Assembly: GCA_032622095.1 (NCBI GenBank) | Contig: CP136069.1 | Coordinates: 41,950,194 to 42,014,193, forward strand | From: Siphonodentalium dalli | Taxonomy: Eukaryota > Mollusca > Scaphopoda > Gadilida > Siphonodentaliidae | DNA length: 64,000 nt | Direction of reading: 5' to 3' | Shown: positions 35,687 to 47,122 of the stretch, one piece after another | Layout: every line of letters begins with the position of its first letter | Numbering within the stretch: position 1 is the stretch's first letter | Notes under the pieces: model-generated | The model's database searches: none | Seen by the model: only the letters and a program-made list of their open reading frames with translations | Told to the model about the DNA's origin: nothing | Translations under genes and position numbers: made by a program

Positions 35687-35906
35687 TTAAATTATGCAGT
35701 GGTGTTGGGCTGTAAAAATCTAAGAAAACAATTTGACAAGACTGCCCAGCAAAAAAAATATAAAAGTCAACACAGCCAATTTACTGCAATCTAATGCACT
35801 GATATAATTATGTACATTATTACGTCTTGTTGTGCACATATGGTTTACGATTACTCCAGAATATTATATTGCGTTGGACAATAATATTCCTTGGTATTAT
35901 TTACAG

Positions 35907-36113
35907 CAAACTCTTCATATGACGGGGAAGCACTACCTGGAGAATTTGGGGAATTTACTGCCCTGAATAGTCGTTTCACTATGCACGCCGCCATGATGGC
36001 GACACATTCTGTTAGCAGGGCGGAGAGTCATAGAGCCAGAATCTTGAAGATGGTCAAGTTAACCAAAGGAGATTTCTATGGCCGGTTATGGGCGGGCTAT
36101 CTCAGCTTTGAAG
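35907..36113 (+). CDS. Exon-like segment, first tandem copy
   Basis: ATTTACAG precedes the segment and GTAACT follows it, as acceptor and donor. The 207-bp segment is a multiple of three and is open in the frame that ends AESHRARILKMVKLTKGDFY, then GRLWAGYLSFEG. The later copy has the same splice signals and phase but is 24 bp longer. The middle of this copy reads in a different frame from the later one, with indels that compensate. Function is unknown. Confidence 0.45.
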
Positions 36114-36545
36114 GTAACTGCTTCTCTCTCATATGTTGTAGCCATTTATTTCTGGAGGGTTTGTTCGTTTATTCGGGACATACTGAAGACAAATATCGAG
36201 GACCACCTCATTATGAGGATGTGAAACAATGTATATATACTCACCCTGACTCACCACAGAGTATAATTCACAATGGGCATCCTTGGAATTTACACCGAAT
36301 ATAATGTCTCTCATGTTAAATTATATAGTGGTGTTGGGCAGTAAGAATATCGTAAAACAATTTGTCAAGACTGTCCAGCAAAAAAAAAATTTAAAAAAAT
36401 TGGACAACACAGCCAATCTACTGCAATCTAATGCACTGCTATACTTATGTACAGTATTTACGTCTTGTTGTGCACCTTTGGTTTACGGTTACTCCAGGCA
36501 TATTATATTGCTTTGGACAATAATATTGCTTGCCATTATTTACAG

Positions 36546-36776
36546 CAAACTCTTATGAGGAAAGTTACGATGTATTTGCCCGACGACTACCGACGGGGAA
36601 GCACTACCTGGAGAATTTGGGGAATTTACTGCCTGTCGTTTCACTCTGCACACGCCACGATGGCAACATTCTGTATAGCAGGGCGGAGAGTCATAGAGCC
36701 CGAATCTTGATGATGGTCAAGTTAACCAAAGGAGATTTCTATGGCCGGTTATGGGCGGGCTGTCTCAGCTTTGAAG
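36546..36776 (+). CDS. Exon-like segment, second tandem copy
   Basis: It is bounded by ATTTACAG and GTAACT and is 231 bp, 77 codons in length, in the same phase as the copy at 35.9 kb. It reads SYEESYDVFARRLPTGKHYL, then ENLGNLLPVV, and ends RILMMVKLTKGDFYGRLWAG with CLSFEG. This copy may be nearer the ancestral frame at its start. No domain is recognised. Tandem exon duplication in a live gene, or two relics of one gene, both fit. Confidence 0.45.
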
Positions 36777-36845
36777 GTAACTGCTTCTCTCTCATATATT
36801 GTAGCTCTGGATGGTCCTTCGTCCACTCCCATAGCTATTGACAAC

Positions 36846-38016
36846 AACAATGCATGCATTTACATAAAAAATGTGATATCTCGGTTCAAGTTACAGTAAG
36901 TAACACGATTAAGAATTCGACATTAAACAGTACAAGTGTGCCATTTAACCATTTCTATTATAAATGGATTCTCCCACCAACTTAAAAAATGTACATCGGA
37001 ATGGTCTATTATTGATTTGAAGGGATCTACAGGTATCAATACACGATTTCTGGCCATTTTCACCAATTTGAAGGGGTTCCTTACAACAACCTTCTGCTGC
37101 ACCATAGTCATTGATAAACAGCACACGAGTGCTTGGTTGCAAGATACAGAAATGGTCAGAGCATTATCTGTCTGTATTTTGACAGGAATTGTCACATCAC
37201 AAGTTCAATTATCTCCCATAGACTGGCATTGCAAAAGCTTAATTTTAACCATTGTTTGGGTGAAATTTGGCCATAGCTAACCATGGCAGAGCGAATGCAA
37301 GTCTATACTCACATTATGAGCTGATAGCACCTAGATATACATTAAAACATAAAGAAAATTTATTGTATCAATTTTGAAATTTTGTCTTGGAAGTGCAGAC
37401 GACTGTTTTCAAGGGAGAGAATTCAGAGTATTTTCATGTGGAGTATCACACAGAGCTGGGCCACACCAGATACCAAAAACATACTTCGTATTCAACATCA
37501 TCCCATTTTGTATACCATGGTACCTTTATAAATTAATTAAGCCATCAAACCATATCTCCCATGAAAAGCATAGGCCAAACCGACAGTTATAGCCCTTATA
37601 TGCTTAAACTCCTATTTTTCAGCCCTCCCGCACACCCACAAAATCGTGTATTACTACCACAGGTATTATAAGTAGACAACAGATAATCAAAGTGCAGAAG
37701 GATTCCTATTTATTGAGGGAAATGTTCAGGTAATAAATTCATCAAACGACTTATTATCTGAACATTTCCTTTACCGAAACTATATATTGTCGTCAATGAG
37801 TGTTTAGCATATACAAGTGTTAATGTCGGTTCAGCCGAAATGGCTCGATCGGGGGTGCCGAGCAAATTACGCCATCACAAGCCGTGCAACCAGCGACACC
37901 GAATCTGATTCAATTCCCGATAAGCTGAATTTTAGTTATTCACACCTTTCTGGAAACTTCGTGATATGAGCTAGCATCCGAAGGATCCCCCCGTAGAAAA
38001 TATCACTGGGATTCCG
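36846..38016. other. Unassigned sequence with a perfect-stem hairpin
   Basis: GGAAATGTTCAGGTAATAA and its reverse complement form 19-bp arms, one mismatch, at about 37,719-37,771. The overlapping frames at 36,923-37,280 on both strands show no recognisable domain. Confidence 0.45.
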
Positions 38017-39402
38017 GCGAAATTCAGTCTCACCGGGATTCCAGTGGACCGTATAGTGGAGTCTCACCGGGATTCCAGTGGACCGTATAGTGGAATCTCA
38101 CCGGGATTCCAGTGGACCGTATAGTGGAGTCTCACCGGGATTCCAGTGGACCGTATAGTGGAATCTCACCGGGTTTCCAGTGGACCGTATAGTGGAATCT
38201 CACCGGGATTCCAGTGGACCGTATAGTGGAATCTCACCGGGATTCCAGTGGACCGTATAGTGGAATCTCACCGGGATTCCAGTGGACCGTATAGTGGAAT
38301 CTCACCGGGATTCCAGTGGACCGTATAGTGGAATCTCACCGGGATTCCAGTGGACCGTATAGTGGAATCTCACCGGGATTCCAGTGGACCGTATAGTGGA
38401 ATCTCACCGGGATTCCAGTGGACCGTATAGTGGAATCTCACCGGGATTCCCAGTGGACCGTATAGTGGAATCTCACCGGGATTCCAGTGGACCGTATAGT
38501 GGAATCTCACCGGGATTCCAGTGGACCGTATAGTGGAATCTCACCGGGATTCCAGTGGACCGTATAGTGGAATCTCACCGGGATTCCAGTGGACCGTATA
38601 GTGGAATCTCACCGGGATTCCAGTGGACCGTATAGTGGAATCTCACAGGGATTCCCAGTGGACCGTATAGTGGAATCTCACCGGGATTGCAGTGGACCGT
38701 ATAGTGGAATCTCACCGGGATTCCAGTGGACCGTATAGTGGAATCTCACCGGGATTCCAGTGGATGAATCTCACCGGGATTCCAGTGGACCGTATAGTGG
38801 AATCTCACCGGGATTCCAGTGGACCGTATAGTGGAATCTCACCGGGATTCCCAGTGGACCGTATAGTGGAATCTCACCGGGATTCCAGTGGACCGTATAG
38901 TGGAATCTCACCGGGATTCCAGTGGACCGTATAGTGGAATCTCACCGGGATTCCCAGTGGACCGTATAGTGGAATCTCACCGGGATTCCCAGTGGACCGT
39001 ATAGTGGAATCTCACCGGGATTCCCAGTGGACCGTATAGTGGAATCTCACCGGGATTCCAGTGGACCGTATAGTGGAATCTCACCGGGATTCCAGTGGAC
39101 CATATAGTGGAATCTCACCGGGATTCCAGTGGACCGTATAGTGGAATCTCACCGGGATTCCAGTGGACCGTATAGTGGAATCTCACCGGGATTCCAGTGG
39201 ACCGTATAGTGGAATCTCACCGGGATTCCAGTGGACCGTATAGTGGAATCTCACCGGTATTCCAGTGGACCGTATAGTGGAATCTCACCGGGATTCCAGT
39301 GGACCGTATAGTGGAATCTCACCGGGATTCCCAGTGGACCGTATAGTGGAATCTCACCGGGATTCCCAGTGGACCGTATAGTGGAATCTCACCGGGATTC
39401 CA
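38017..39402. repeat. 34-bp minisatellite array, about 40 copies
   Basis: The unit is GGAATCTCACCGGGATTCC followed by AGTGGACCGTATAGT. Most copies are identical. Variants are a 35-bp form with one extra C in the ATTCCC segment, GGAGTC in place of GGAATC in early copies, and one shortened copy near 38,760 lacking most of the CCGTATAGT part. Each unit contains GGAAT and ATTCC as an inverted pair. 34 is not a multiple of three, so the open frames reading DRIVESHRDSSGPYSG are by-products. Confidence 0.95.
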
Positions 39403-40684
39403 AAAATTCTCGACAAGAAATCCTGACGAAATTTCCATTCAAATCCCAGCAAAATTTTCTATTCAAAAAGTTCCGCTATAATCCCGACCGTGCAGAAAGT
39501 CCAAGAAACCAAACCAATCTTACGGAAACACACCTCGGTAAACCATTCCACATGTCAAGCACGTTTCTCTCTCAAAATCCACACATTATCCTCCCTCATC
39601 CGAGTGTTAGCACTGACAGAGATATATAGTATTTTAGTCCCATTTTTCTTGGCTACGTTCGCTCTAACAAGTTAACGACTTGCCACGTCATTTCCGTCTC
39701 AGTATTTTCCTCGTTATTTTAATCTTAACACCGTCGGTTGTGAGATTGTTACAATGGTGTACATATGGTTCGGAGCGCCCTCGATAAAACAGATGAGGGA
39801 GCAATTTTTAGTAGGGGGGGGGGGGAATATACACTGGACTCAGAAACGGCTTTATATTTATTTACATACAACAAAATAGGTAAAATGGCCATCAATCAAT
39901 AAAAGTTATCAATTTGTAGTGAAGTTTGAATTTTGTGGTGGAGAATGAAAAATCTCAATAAGATTAGCGAGGTTCTGACCCTAATTACGAAAAAACAAGA
40001 TGTGTATGTATATAGCCCATGCTAGGTTTATATACTTTATGTCTTTACACAAAAACAATACCCCACAATTTAATGTCAATCTTCCAGATTTCAAGAAAAT
40101 TCAGACCCTGGTCATTAAACTGAAAACAGCAAACACAACGTTTGCATTGTGGATTATGGGATTATTTACACAATTATAACCTCTAGTTTCACTTCAGATC
40201 AAACATATTATCGCGCCTTCAACAGAGTGCTATAGTACAGACACACGTGCAATCTTTTAGTGCCATCTTTCTTCTTTATGTTCGATATATAACATGTTAA
40301 CGACTTTCCGCATCATTTCCTCGTTATTTCAACCCCTTCATACATAAGTCCGCTGTTTGTGATGTGGTCCGTCGAACAGCACGATTATTGATGGTTCTAT
40401 GGATTTTAGGAAGCTATTATCGCAGCTAATTCTATTTTCCCGTCTTAAACGTAAATTGCCGAACACCAATTATTCTAAGAAGAGATGCTTATGTAATACA
40501 CATTCACAATCAACAATATAATGAGGTTGTTATAACCCCATTCCAGCTGATTCTCATTTTCTATATTCTCGTGAGGGACTTGCCCGTGCACATGCATGCA
40601 GTGAAACGTTATTTCACATTTGTGCACTAACTACGCTAGTTCAATAATACAATATTGGTGAAATCGGCATAGGTCCATCAGAGA
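39403..40684. other. Unassigned sequence after the minisatellite
   Basis: A G10 run lies near 39,815-39,825. The rest is AT-rich without a recognised gene. The two frames starting at 39,369 and 39,490 are carried over from the array. Confidence 0.4.
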
Positions 40685-41110
40685 CGTGGCTGGAGGATCT
40701 CCTTTACAAGTGTCCAACTTTGAAGAATTTCCATCTTTTTCACCACCTAACACCAGACGCAAATTCACAAGTTAGTGCACCGCACGGGTTGGAAAGTTCC
40801 AACTAGGACACCAAACTGTTCAATTGTTGAAAATTGACCAACATGACACCCTCCTGCGTTTCAAAAAATGTTTCAACTGATGGCTATTTCACTCCAAAAA
40901 AGTTACCGAAAGTTTTTAAATATTCGACTAAATTCAAAAACAACAATTGTCACAATCAATACCGGTTGGAAAATTAAACTATCAGGTGGACGCTGATTGA
41001 AATTTCCTAAGTTAGGCGGCTATTCAAGATTTGAGGTGGGGTGGTGTAGAGTTGGAAATTTGAAGGTGGGCCATATTGCTCAGTTGAAACTCATAACTGG
41101 AATACCTCCA
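40685..41110 (-). repeat. Dispersed repeat family L, copy 4
   Basis: GACGTGGCTGGAGGATCTCC at its left is the reverse complement of the right end of the copy at 560-915. TTGGAAAGTTCCAAC and TTGGAAATTTGAAGG recur inside. Confidence 0.6.
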
Positions 41111-41140
41111 AAGTTGCAAGATGTAAACCAGTCGTGTTAA

Positions 41141-41531
41141 CCCTTTACCCAACAAACCGGCCAAAACCGGCCAAATAAAGCTTCAACAGCCTAAAATATC
41201 TTCGGTCTGTCTCAATAGAACCATACAAATATGGATATCATTGAAACCGGCTCCTTGACCACATTGTGATAGTTACAGTCATGCCATGTGCCAATGCATC
41301 CTCTTATATATGCGAGTCGACCATAGGTCGCCTCGCATATATAAGAGAATGCATTGGCCTAAATTTTTTTTTTTTTAACACTTTTTACCATTTTTTCTTA
41401 CATTCTTTAACAATTTTATAATTTTTAATGTGTTAAGCCAATGCATTCTCTTATATGTGCGAGGCGACCTATGGTCGACTCGCATATATAAGAGAATGCA
41501 TTGGCACAGGGCCGTTCTGTTGGGTAAAGGG
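41141..41531. mobile_element. D element (piggyBac-like TTAA-type) with paired hairpins, copy 1
   Basis: TTAA 41,137-41,140 precedes CCCTTTACCCAACA; the other end is TGTTGGGTAAAGGG, followed by TTGA, a mutated TTAA. Two hairpins lie at about 41,288-41,360 and 41,437-41,508, each with the 20-mer CATTCTCTTATATATGCGAG or a one-base variant in both orientations. The second hairpin is the reverse complement of the first. An AT-rich spacer with poly-T separates them. CCC...GGG ends next to TTAA are what piggyBac elements have. It is 391 bp and non-coding. Confidence 0.88.
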
Positions 41532-41537
41532 TTGAAA

Positions 41538-41855
41538 CACAGACTCGACATCTATGCAGTACTGGGTCTGGAGTATTGGGGGGGGGGGTCTCTATTACCA
41601 CCAATAAGCGTTAGCTCTGTGTCGCTAAAAATAACTTCTACACTGAAAGCATGCAATATGACAGTTTGACAGACACCGGTATTGCGCTATTTTAGGTATG
41701 TGACGAATATACCACTGTAAAGGCATTCCAACAATCGCCTGATAGGATACATCGCTTTCCTGATAGATGTTGTGATTGGGTGACACTGACGCAATTGTGA
41801 TGGTGGTAATGGAAATCCCCCCAATACTCAGTACTTCATAGCTGTCGAGTCTGTG
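41538..41855. mobile_element. O inverted-repeat element
   Basis: CACAGACTCGACATCTATGC at the left is matched by the reverse complement of GCTGTCGAGTCTGTG at the right. Arms of about 90 bp include GAGTATTGGGGGG and ATTACCACCA. Related fragments lie near 62,030-62,085 and 63,890-64,000. The 113-codon minus-strand frame crossing it is not a gene. Confidence 0.65.
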
Positions 41856-42213
41856 ATGTAACCAGAACTGAATGCAAAGGTGCCAGACGAAGGGGAAATA
41901 ACATAGTGCAAGCGCCCCGTGATGTATTATTCTGAATAATCTCGCCATTCTGAATGACTTATTCATATGCGTTGAGAGAGAATATGTTTGAGTCGCCAGC
42001 CGTAATCATTGTTTGCATGTTAGAGAATAATAAGTATGCGGTTAGAATAAAGGTCAAGTTACCCCGGTACTCTCTGGTAGATGTGTGCACAGTTGCCCCA
42101 TACATGCCAACTGACAATTGATCTCCAATTGACCTCAGATGCAGTCATATTCACTAGCTGGTTCATTTTATAAACCAAGTATTTTATTCGGTAGCGTATC
42201 AATTCACATGGTA

Positions 42214-42319
42214 CAGTAATGCCCTAAATAATCGACTCCATAACCACAGCAGAATTATGGGTAACTTTTTTAGGATTTAGTCGGAAATATGGCTTGTTGC
42301 CATTCATCGGAAAGCTCTC
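42214..42319 (+). mobile_element. E element, left arm only
   Basis: CAGTAATGCCCTAAATAATC runs through to CATCGGAAAGCTCTC, the centre of the E palindrome, and then stops where an F fragment starts. The right arm is missing. Confidence 0.8.
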
Positions 42320-42510
42320 ACAAATAAGCCAATTCACGACTGTTCAGGTGTAAGCTCTTTAACATGTGTTTTCATTGTGGCCCGTACCTTAAAACGAAAT
42401 AACGAGTATGAGCACATTATCTGCTTATATTTCAGAATCAACTAATCACATTATGTACCTATTTCACATTATACATAGGTCGAATATGTGCATATTTGCG
42501 CAAGGATATG
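42320..42510 (-). mobile_element. F element fragment, reverse orientation
   Basis: ACAAATAAGCCAATTCACGA, GTGTTTTCATTGTGGCCCG and ATTATGTACCTATTTCACAT match the left half of F read on the other strand. The stem-loop half is absent. It directly abuts the half E element. Confidence 0.65.
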
Positions 42511-44832
42511 GTGCGCTTGTAACATACAAATTGTTTAAAATATAAACCCGGCTGTTGAATATGACGGTTGGCGTCTCGTTTGTTACTAATCGTCATGATA
42601 TACCCACGACTCTTGGGACACCGTTGGAAATGTGCATTTCAAATATACATAATAACTAGAATGCACTCAGAGAGATGGCAACGTGCGCAAAAATGTAATA
42701 AAAAATAATTAAAAAAATAATTTCACTGTATTTTACTTAATTAATTTAATTTAATTTAATTTAATGTTAGCAAAAAAAAAGACAATTACAATCTTCAATA
42801 GTTTTATTTAGGGGATAACAGTGTGGTGTTTTGTGATTTCGGAAAGGTACATGGCGAATATACTGTGGCAAATTTAGTTAATGGGCGACGACGGGTATTG
42901 TGCGAAATGTGCGGCCATAGAAAACACTCAGCCAATTCACGACTTTTTATTTTAAATTTAATGCGCGAGATAAAATATATTTCCCCAATTACCATCGCTC
43001 TTATCGTTAAAAATACTGATAAACATGAACAATTGCCACCTCAAATAGAAATAAATATGCACAACAATTAGTTTCTGCATGTACCTGATGTCTTTTTCAG
43101 ATGTTTACCACTTACAAATTGCGGTTTTGATTTTACCGCGATCTTGAAGTTGAATTGAAACAATGGGAAATTGTTTATTCAATGCGATGTATTTCACGCC
43201 GTGTCTGTCGCGGTTTCATGTCACGAAATTTGGTCAAATGATATCGAGACACTGACATTGGTAGGGTATAACGTTGTGGTGTTTTGTATTTTCTGAAAGT
43301 ACATGTATACAGGGCGAATGTACTGACTGTCAATTTTCGACAAAAGCCACATCGCTGGTTTGTTTATATAGCAACGAGCTAGTAACGGAAGTCAGTGCCA
43401 AGGGCGTAAACTCTATAATCTACTCCGTAACGTCGCCGGCATGTACTGCGTAAGGGTGACGTCATGGAGTGAAATCGGTAGGGTGACACCAACGTACGTA
43501 CCTACGAATCTGACTGATCGCCATACTGTTGCGCGAGCGCACGTAATAAGCGATGCATAACTATTATGTAGCGCATTCCACAGTAAATAAGATCGCAGTA
43601 CATTGATTACTCATCCTCGCTTAGGAGGAAGCAATCCGAGCAGCTAATGAGCGTATTAGGATTAGCATACTAACAATATCCATCGACTCCCGATCGGGTA
43701 CTCGGTTAACGGGCGAGTTACCAGCAACAAGTCTAGTGTGAGATTGAGCGTCGAAGGCAACCAACGTTTGACGATCAATGACATATATCGGGACTCGAAC
43801 ACATGCAGTGTTCACACCATGATGTTACGACGGGAGATAGACCTCCGATGAATATTACTTGACCGCTCATTTGTGTATTCTTCTTTATTACCTACGTATT
43901 CAAATAGATTCACGTGCGACGGTCGCTTCAAATAATGCATATTAGGCCAAAGAAATAGTTTGTAGTTGACCAGTTACATGTGCATGAGCTGAAATAATAT
44001 TTAGATCATGATTTGGTTCGGCGTGCGCACCACAGTGTTATATGCGATGACAAGTTGCCTGCTGATTGGCTGATTTTTGTCTGAATGTCAGCTGACATGC
44101 AATTTTGTACGCTTTGTTAGCTCGTGGTCCTATTTGTAAACAATCCAGGCAGCCATTTGGGGTACGTTCATACGCTGGCAAGTTTGCAAGGTATGTTTTG
44201 CATGCACTTTTCATCATAGAAAATCACATGGTGCCATAATATGAAAGTAAACTTGCATATAACATGCATCTTTACCAAAGCGAACGACATGAGAAATAAA
44301 ATTTCTGTAATTCAACTTGTAACAGCGCTACTGACATTTGCCTTCAAATACCTGTATGATTGACTGTTGCGAGATAATTGCACGATATTTAATGCAAATT
44401 CCGGTAGCATAGCTACAGGTGGAACTAGGGGATTTGACTTCGCATGTAGTTAGGTGTGGTACAGATGTATGTTATATGCTTGTTGCCGCTCATATTTTGA
44501 CACCATATCGTTTTCTAACACGAAAGGCCTGCAAACTATGTAAATTTGCCAGTGTAAGGGTAGTGAATAGGAAATAACTTACTTGCGTATTTCTGATGGC
44601 GAATGCATGAATGACATCGCTCAGAAATGTTCTTTTATTAACAGTTAATAACACAAAATAACGCGAAATTTAATAGGAGGGAAGAAATTAGTGTGCTTTG
44701 CATAAGGATATGTTTGAATACATGAGTAATCGTAGATTTTGCCGTTTATCCGGTGCAGATTAGCGCCCACACGGCATAACAACTGTGGTCAACAGAGTGA
44801 CCGACCTTGCAATTTTAGTAGATACAAGTAGT
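42511..44832. other. Unassigned sequence with an internal repeat pair
   Basis: Positions about 42,808-42,875 and 43,258-43,330 share GTGTGGTGTTTTGT-like and GAAAGGTACATG-like blocks. A TTTAA array lies at 42,738-42,766. A CpG-richer patch at 43,380-43,860 holds TGACGTCA (43,457-43,464) and an open minus-strand frame (43,621-43,815, 64 codons) that I cannot identify. The 82-codon frame at 42,823 is also unidentified. Confidence 0.4.
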
Positions 44833-45519
44833 AGCTGGGGTACCCGGCATTGCTGGGGTAAAGAATGATTACATATTATTAGTGCCCCTTCAAGTCATTG
44901 GAATTACGTATTAGTCACATGATGTAAACATCACATATTGCATGATAAAGCTATCTCATTATTTAAAGTTGATAATAAGCGATATTTATTGCTACTAATT
45001 AGTGTCTTTTTAATTCATCTGAGGTCAACGACTATTATTGCATGACACTCCCCGTATCAGATTAACTTTGTGCCAATTTGTCCACATATCTGCTGAGCTG
45101 ATAATAAACGCTCTTCGTCGATCATATATGTTAATATAATCGATTAGTCCCCATTTAAGTCATCTGATGTCAAAAGCGCATATCCCATGATATTTCCTGG
45201 TGACCCCTGTGTACCAATATTCCTACATATCGTTAAGCTGACAAGGAACGCTATTTAGTGCTCATATATGATATTATTGCATTTAAGTTCCCCATTAGTG
45301 TCAACGGAACCTATCAAATGGTACTCCCTGGGTTAAATTAATTATGTACACCAATTTCCAGCGACAGGGTCCAACCATCTGACGTCAATGGCACATATCC
45401 CATGTCGCTCCCCGCGTCAATTTACTCCTGTGCACAAAGTTTTAGCACCGATGGTCCTGCCGTTTGGTCCCCCATAGACGGACAGACACACACATAATTG
45501 AGTTTTATTGGTACAGATT
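44833..45519 (+). mobile_element. Q element, copy 1, with internal ~125-bp repeats
   Basis: It begins AGCTGGGGTACCCGGCATTG and ends AGTTTTATTGGTACAGATT. Between these lie about five diverged tandem units whose common phrases are ATTAGTGCCCCTTCAAGTCA, TCTGAGGTCAAC and ATAATAAACGCTC. Just before the end comes CCGTTTGGTCCCCCATAGAC and a GGACAGACACACACA stretch. Such ends resemble non-autonomous retroelement tails. The class is not established. Confidence 0.7.
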
Positions 45520-45714
45520 TAATTTATTTGTTACTGATATCTGTGGCCGCAGCTTAGACATAAAGTTATAGAGTGATTTGACATTCGACCCTCTATCGAC
45601 TAGGTAACCGTGCTTCCTATAATTAAACAATTAATTATTGTTTTCCATGATTACCGACAGTGACATGTAACATTAATACGATTGCAGAACTTTACATACG
45701 TCACCCCTCTGAGA

Positions 45715-46205
45715 ATGATTGGATTTCCGGTGTTACTGCATCAACCGATGTCCCTAGCATGGGATTTTTTTGAGGGATAACACATCCCAAACTTAGGCCA
45801 AATGTTTAACTGTTTGAAATTTCATTCCGGACACAACATTGGTTGGAGTTCTCAGACCAGAAACATAAACTCGATTTTCTGATTTTCCAAACAGTAAATG
45901 GTGAGATAATTGTTGTTTATTTTAAACCAATTTCTAATAGTTAATAATTGTCATACTTTCTCTAAATTTTTGGACTCAAATGGATACTAGCTGGACAAAT
46001 TCAAACCATAGCGAGTGTTAGGTTGGAATTTGTCAACCGTTGGAAAGCTTAAGATACCAGAAACTGTTGGCAAACATTATACCAGGGAGGATGTAAATCT
46101 AATATCATGGAATAGTTGGTCAGGTTAAGGTGGGAGCGCAGTTGGACATTTCATGTCGGACAGCCCCTCACATGAGACCACCCCCTCGCATGAAACCATT
46201 CAGTC
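45715..46205 (+). repeat. Dispersed repeat family L, copy 5
   Basis: CACAACATTGGTTGGAGTT, TTGGAATTTGTCAACCGTTG and CATTTCATGTCGGACAGCC follow the order of the other plus-strand copies, with more divergence. Confidence 0.5.
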
Positions 46206-46640
46206 ACGTGACTGCTAGCTAGTCCCGGTTTTACGAATATGGCAGTAATGACACGGAACACGAGACAAGGTGTTAATCACACTTCTTATTAATATCTCAG
46301 CAGATATATGTCCTCATTTCTAAATCAGTAATTTGATAATTATTCAATTACCACTCATCGTATAATGACGCACCCATTGGCACACATTAGCCAATTTTAG
46401 TTTCGTCGCCGACTATTAGTTAGTCATCTAGGCTTGTATGTCGATATCATGGCCATGCCACATAGCGGTCAGTTTGAGTGGTACTTAAAGATGGTCTCTA
46501 TCTCTTCCGAGCAGGTTTTCTATAAATTCCAAAATAATAGATATGGATCGACGACACCTGTCCGGAAAAGCTTCTATCAATGAATAACAATGTTATTATT
46601 ATCCATCCCTTAACTAACACCATTTCCCATTGGGCAAAAG
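46206..46640. other. Unassigned sequence
   Basis: No gene or repeat is recognised. Confidence 0.4.
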
Positions 46641-46647
46641 CCGCCCC

Positions 46648-47118
46648 GTGATAGTCCTGGAAAAAGTCATATTGGACTCCCGAAAGTCATATTGGACTCC
46701 CGACTGTACAATATCACTTTTTTATTGGGACTCCGTGACGTCACGAATTATCGGTGAAATTGTGATGCGCGCGCAACACTGTTGGATTTTAGCAGACGTT
46801 TCACTTCCGCATTGAGTTTTTTTTCCTCACTTCCGTGTTTACTTTTCCAAATCATGCTTTCTGATGATCAAAATACAGGATTTTATAGAGAATTAAGTGC
46901 CGACAAATACCAAAAATAACCACAAAAGTTTTATTCCCAAAATATGGATAAACATACAGATGGATAATAAAAATGTCATTATACAATGTTGTGTACAGTA
47001 TGAGTTTTTCTTGTATACTCGTCCAGGCTGTGGTGAAAAGTCATATTGGACTCGACACTAGCGTGTCTCGTCCAATATGACTTTTCACCACAACCTGGAC
47101 ACGTACAAGAAAAACACA
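46648..47118. repeat. Repeat with a shared 17-mer in tandem and in a long hairpin
   Basis: AAAGTCATATTGGACTCCCG occurs twice in tandem at about 46,664-46,701. The same phrase then appears in both arms of a hairpin at about 47,001-47,118, whose arms of about 57 bp start GAGTTTTTCTTGTATACTCG-like and end in the reverse complement. These may be the ends of one inverted-repeat element of about 470 bp. Confidence 0.6.
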
Positions 47119-47122
47119 TAGG

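Larger units (their letters stand above)
35085..36845 (+). repeat. Tandem duplication holding exon-like segments
   Basis: The block from the TACTGAAGACA-type sequence at about 35,083 to about 36,177 is repeated from about 36,179 to about 36,820. The first copy is longer mainly because a 464-bp A element sits in it. Shared landmarks are CTCATTATG, AATGTCTCTCATGTTAA, CAGTGGTGTTGGGC against TAGTGGTGTTGGGC, and the exon-like segments below. Confidence 0.85.

Noticed and set aside
36923-37280. Overlapping frames of 90 and 114 codons on opposite strands
   Set aside because: No domain, no splice context and no duplicate; opposite-strand overlap of this kind is common by chance.
38017-39402. Regular repeats that might be taken for a CRISPR array
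   Set aside because: Units follow each other without unique spacers, the period is a constant 34 bp, there are no cas genes, and the surroundings are animal-type.
38692-39629. Frames with DRIVESHRDSSGPYSG repeats that look like a repetitive protein
   Set aside because: The 34-bp unit is not a multiple of three, so frames shift with each unit and end at length variants.
41625-41966. 113-codon minus-strand frame
   Set aside because: It crosses the O inverted-repeat element and its arms, with no recognisable motif.
43621-43860. Possible tRNA gene from a GTTCGAGTCCCG-like stretch on the minus strand
   Set aside because: I could not fold an acceptor stem, D arm and anticodon arm at the right spacing.
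33016-46743. Three perfect TGACGTCA sites as regulatory elements
   Set aside because: They lie far apart with no gene nearby. A few such 8-mers can occur by chance in 64 kb.
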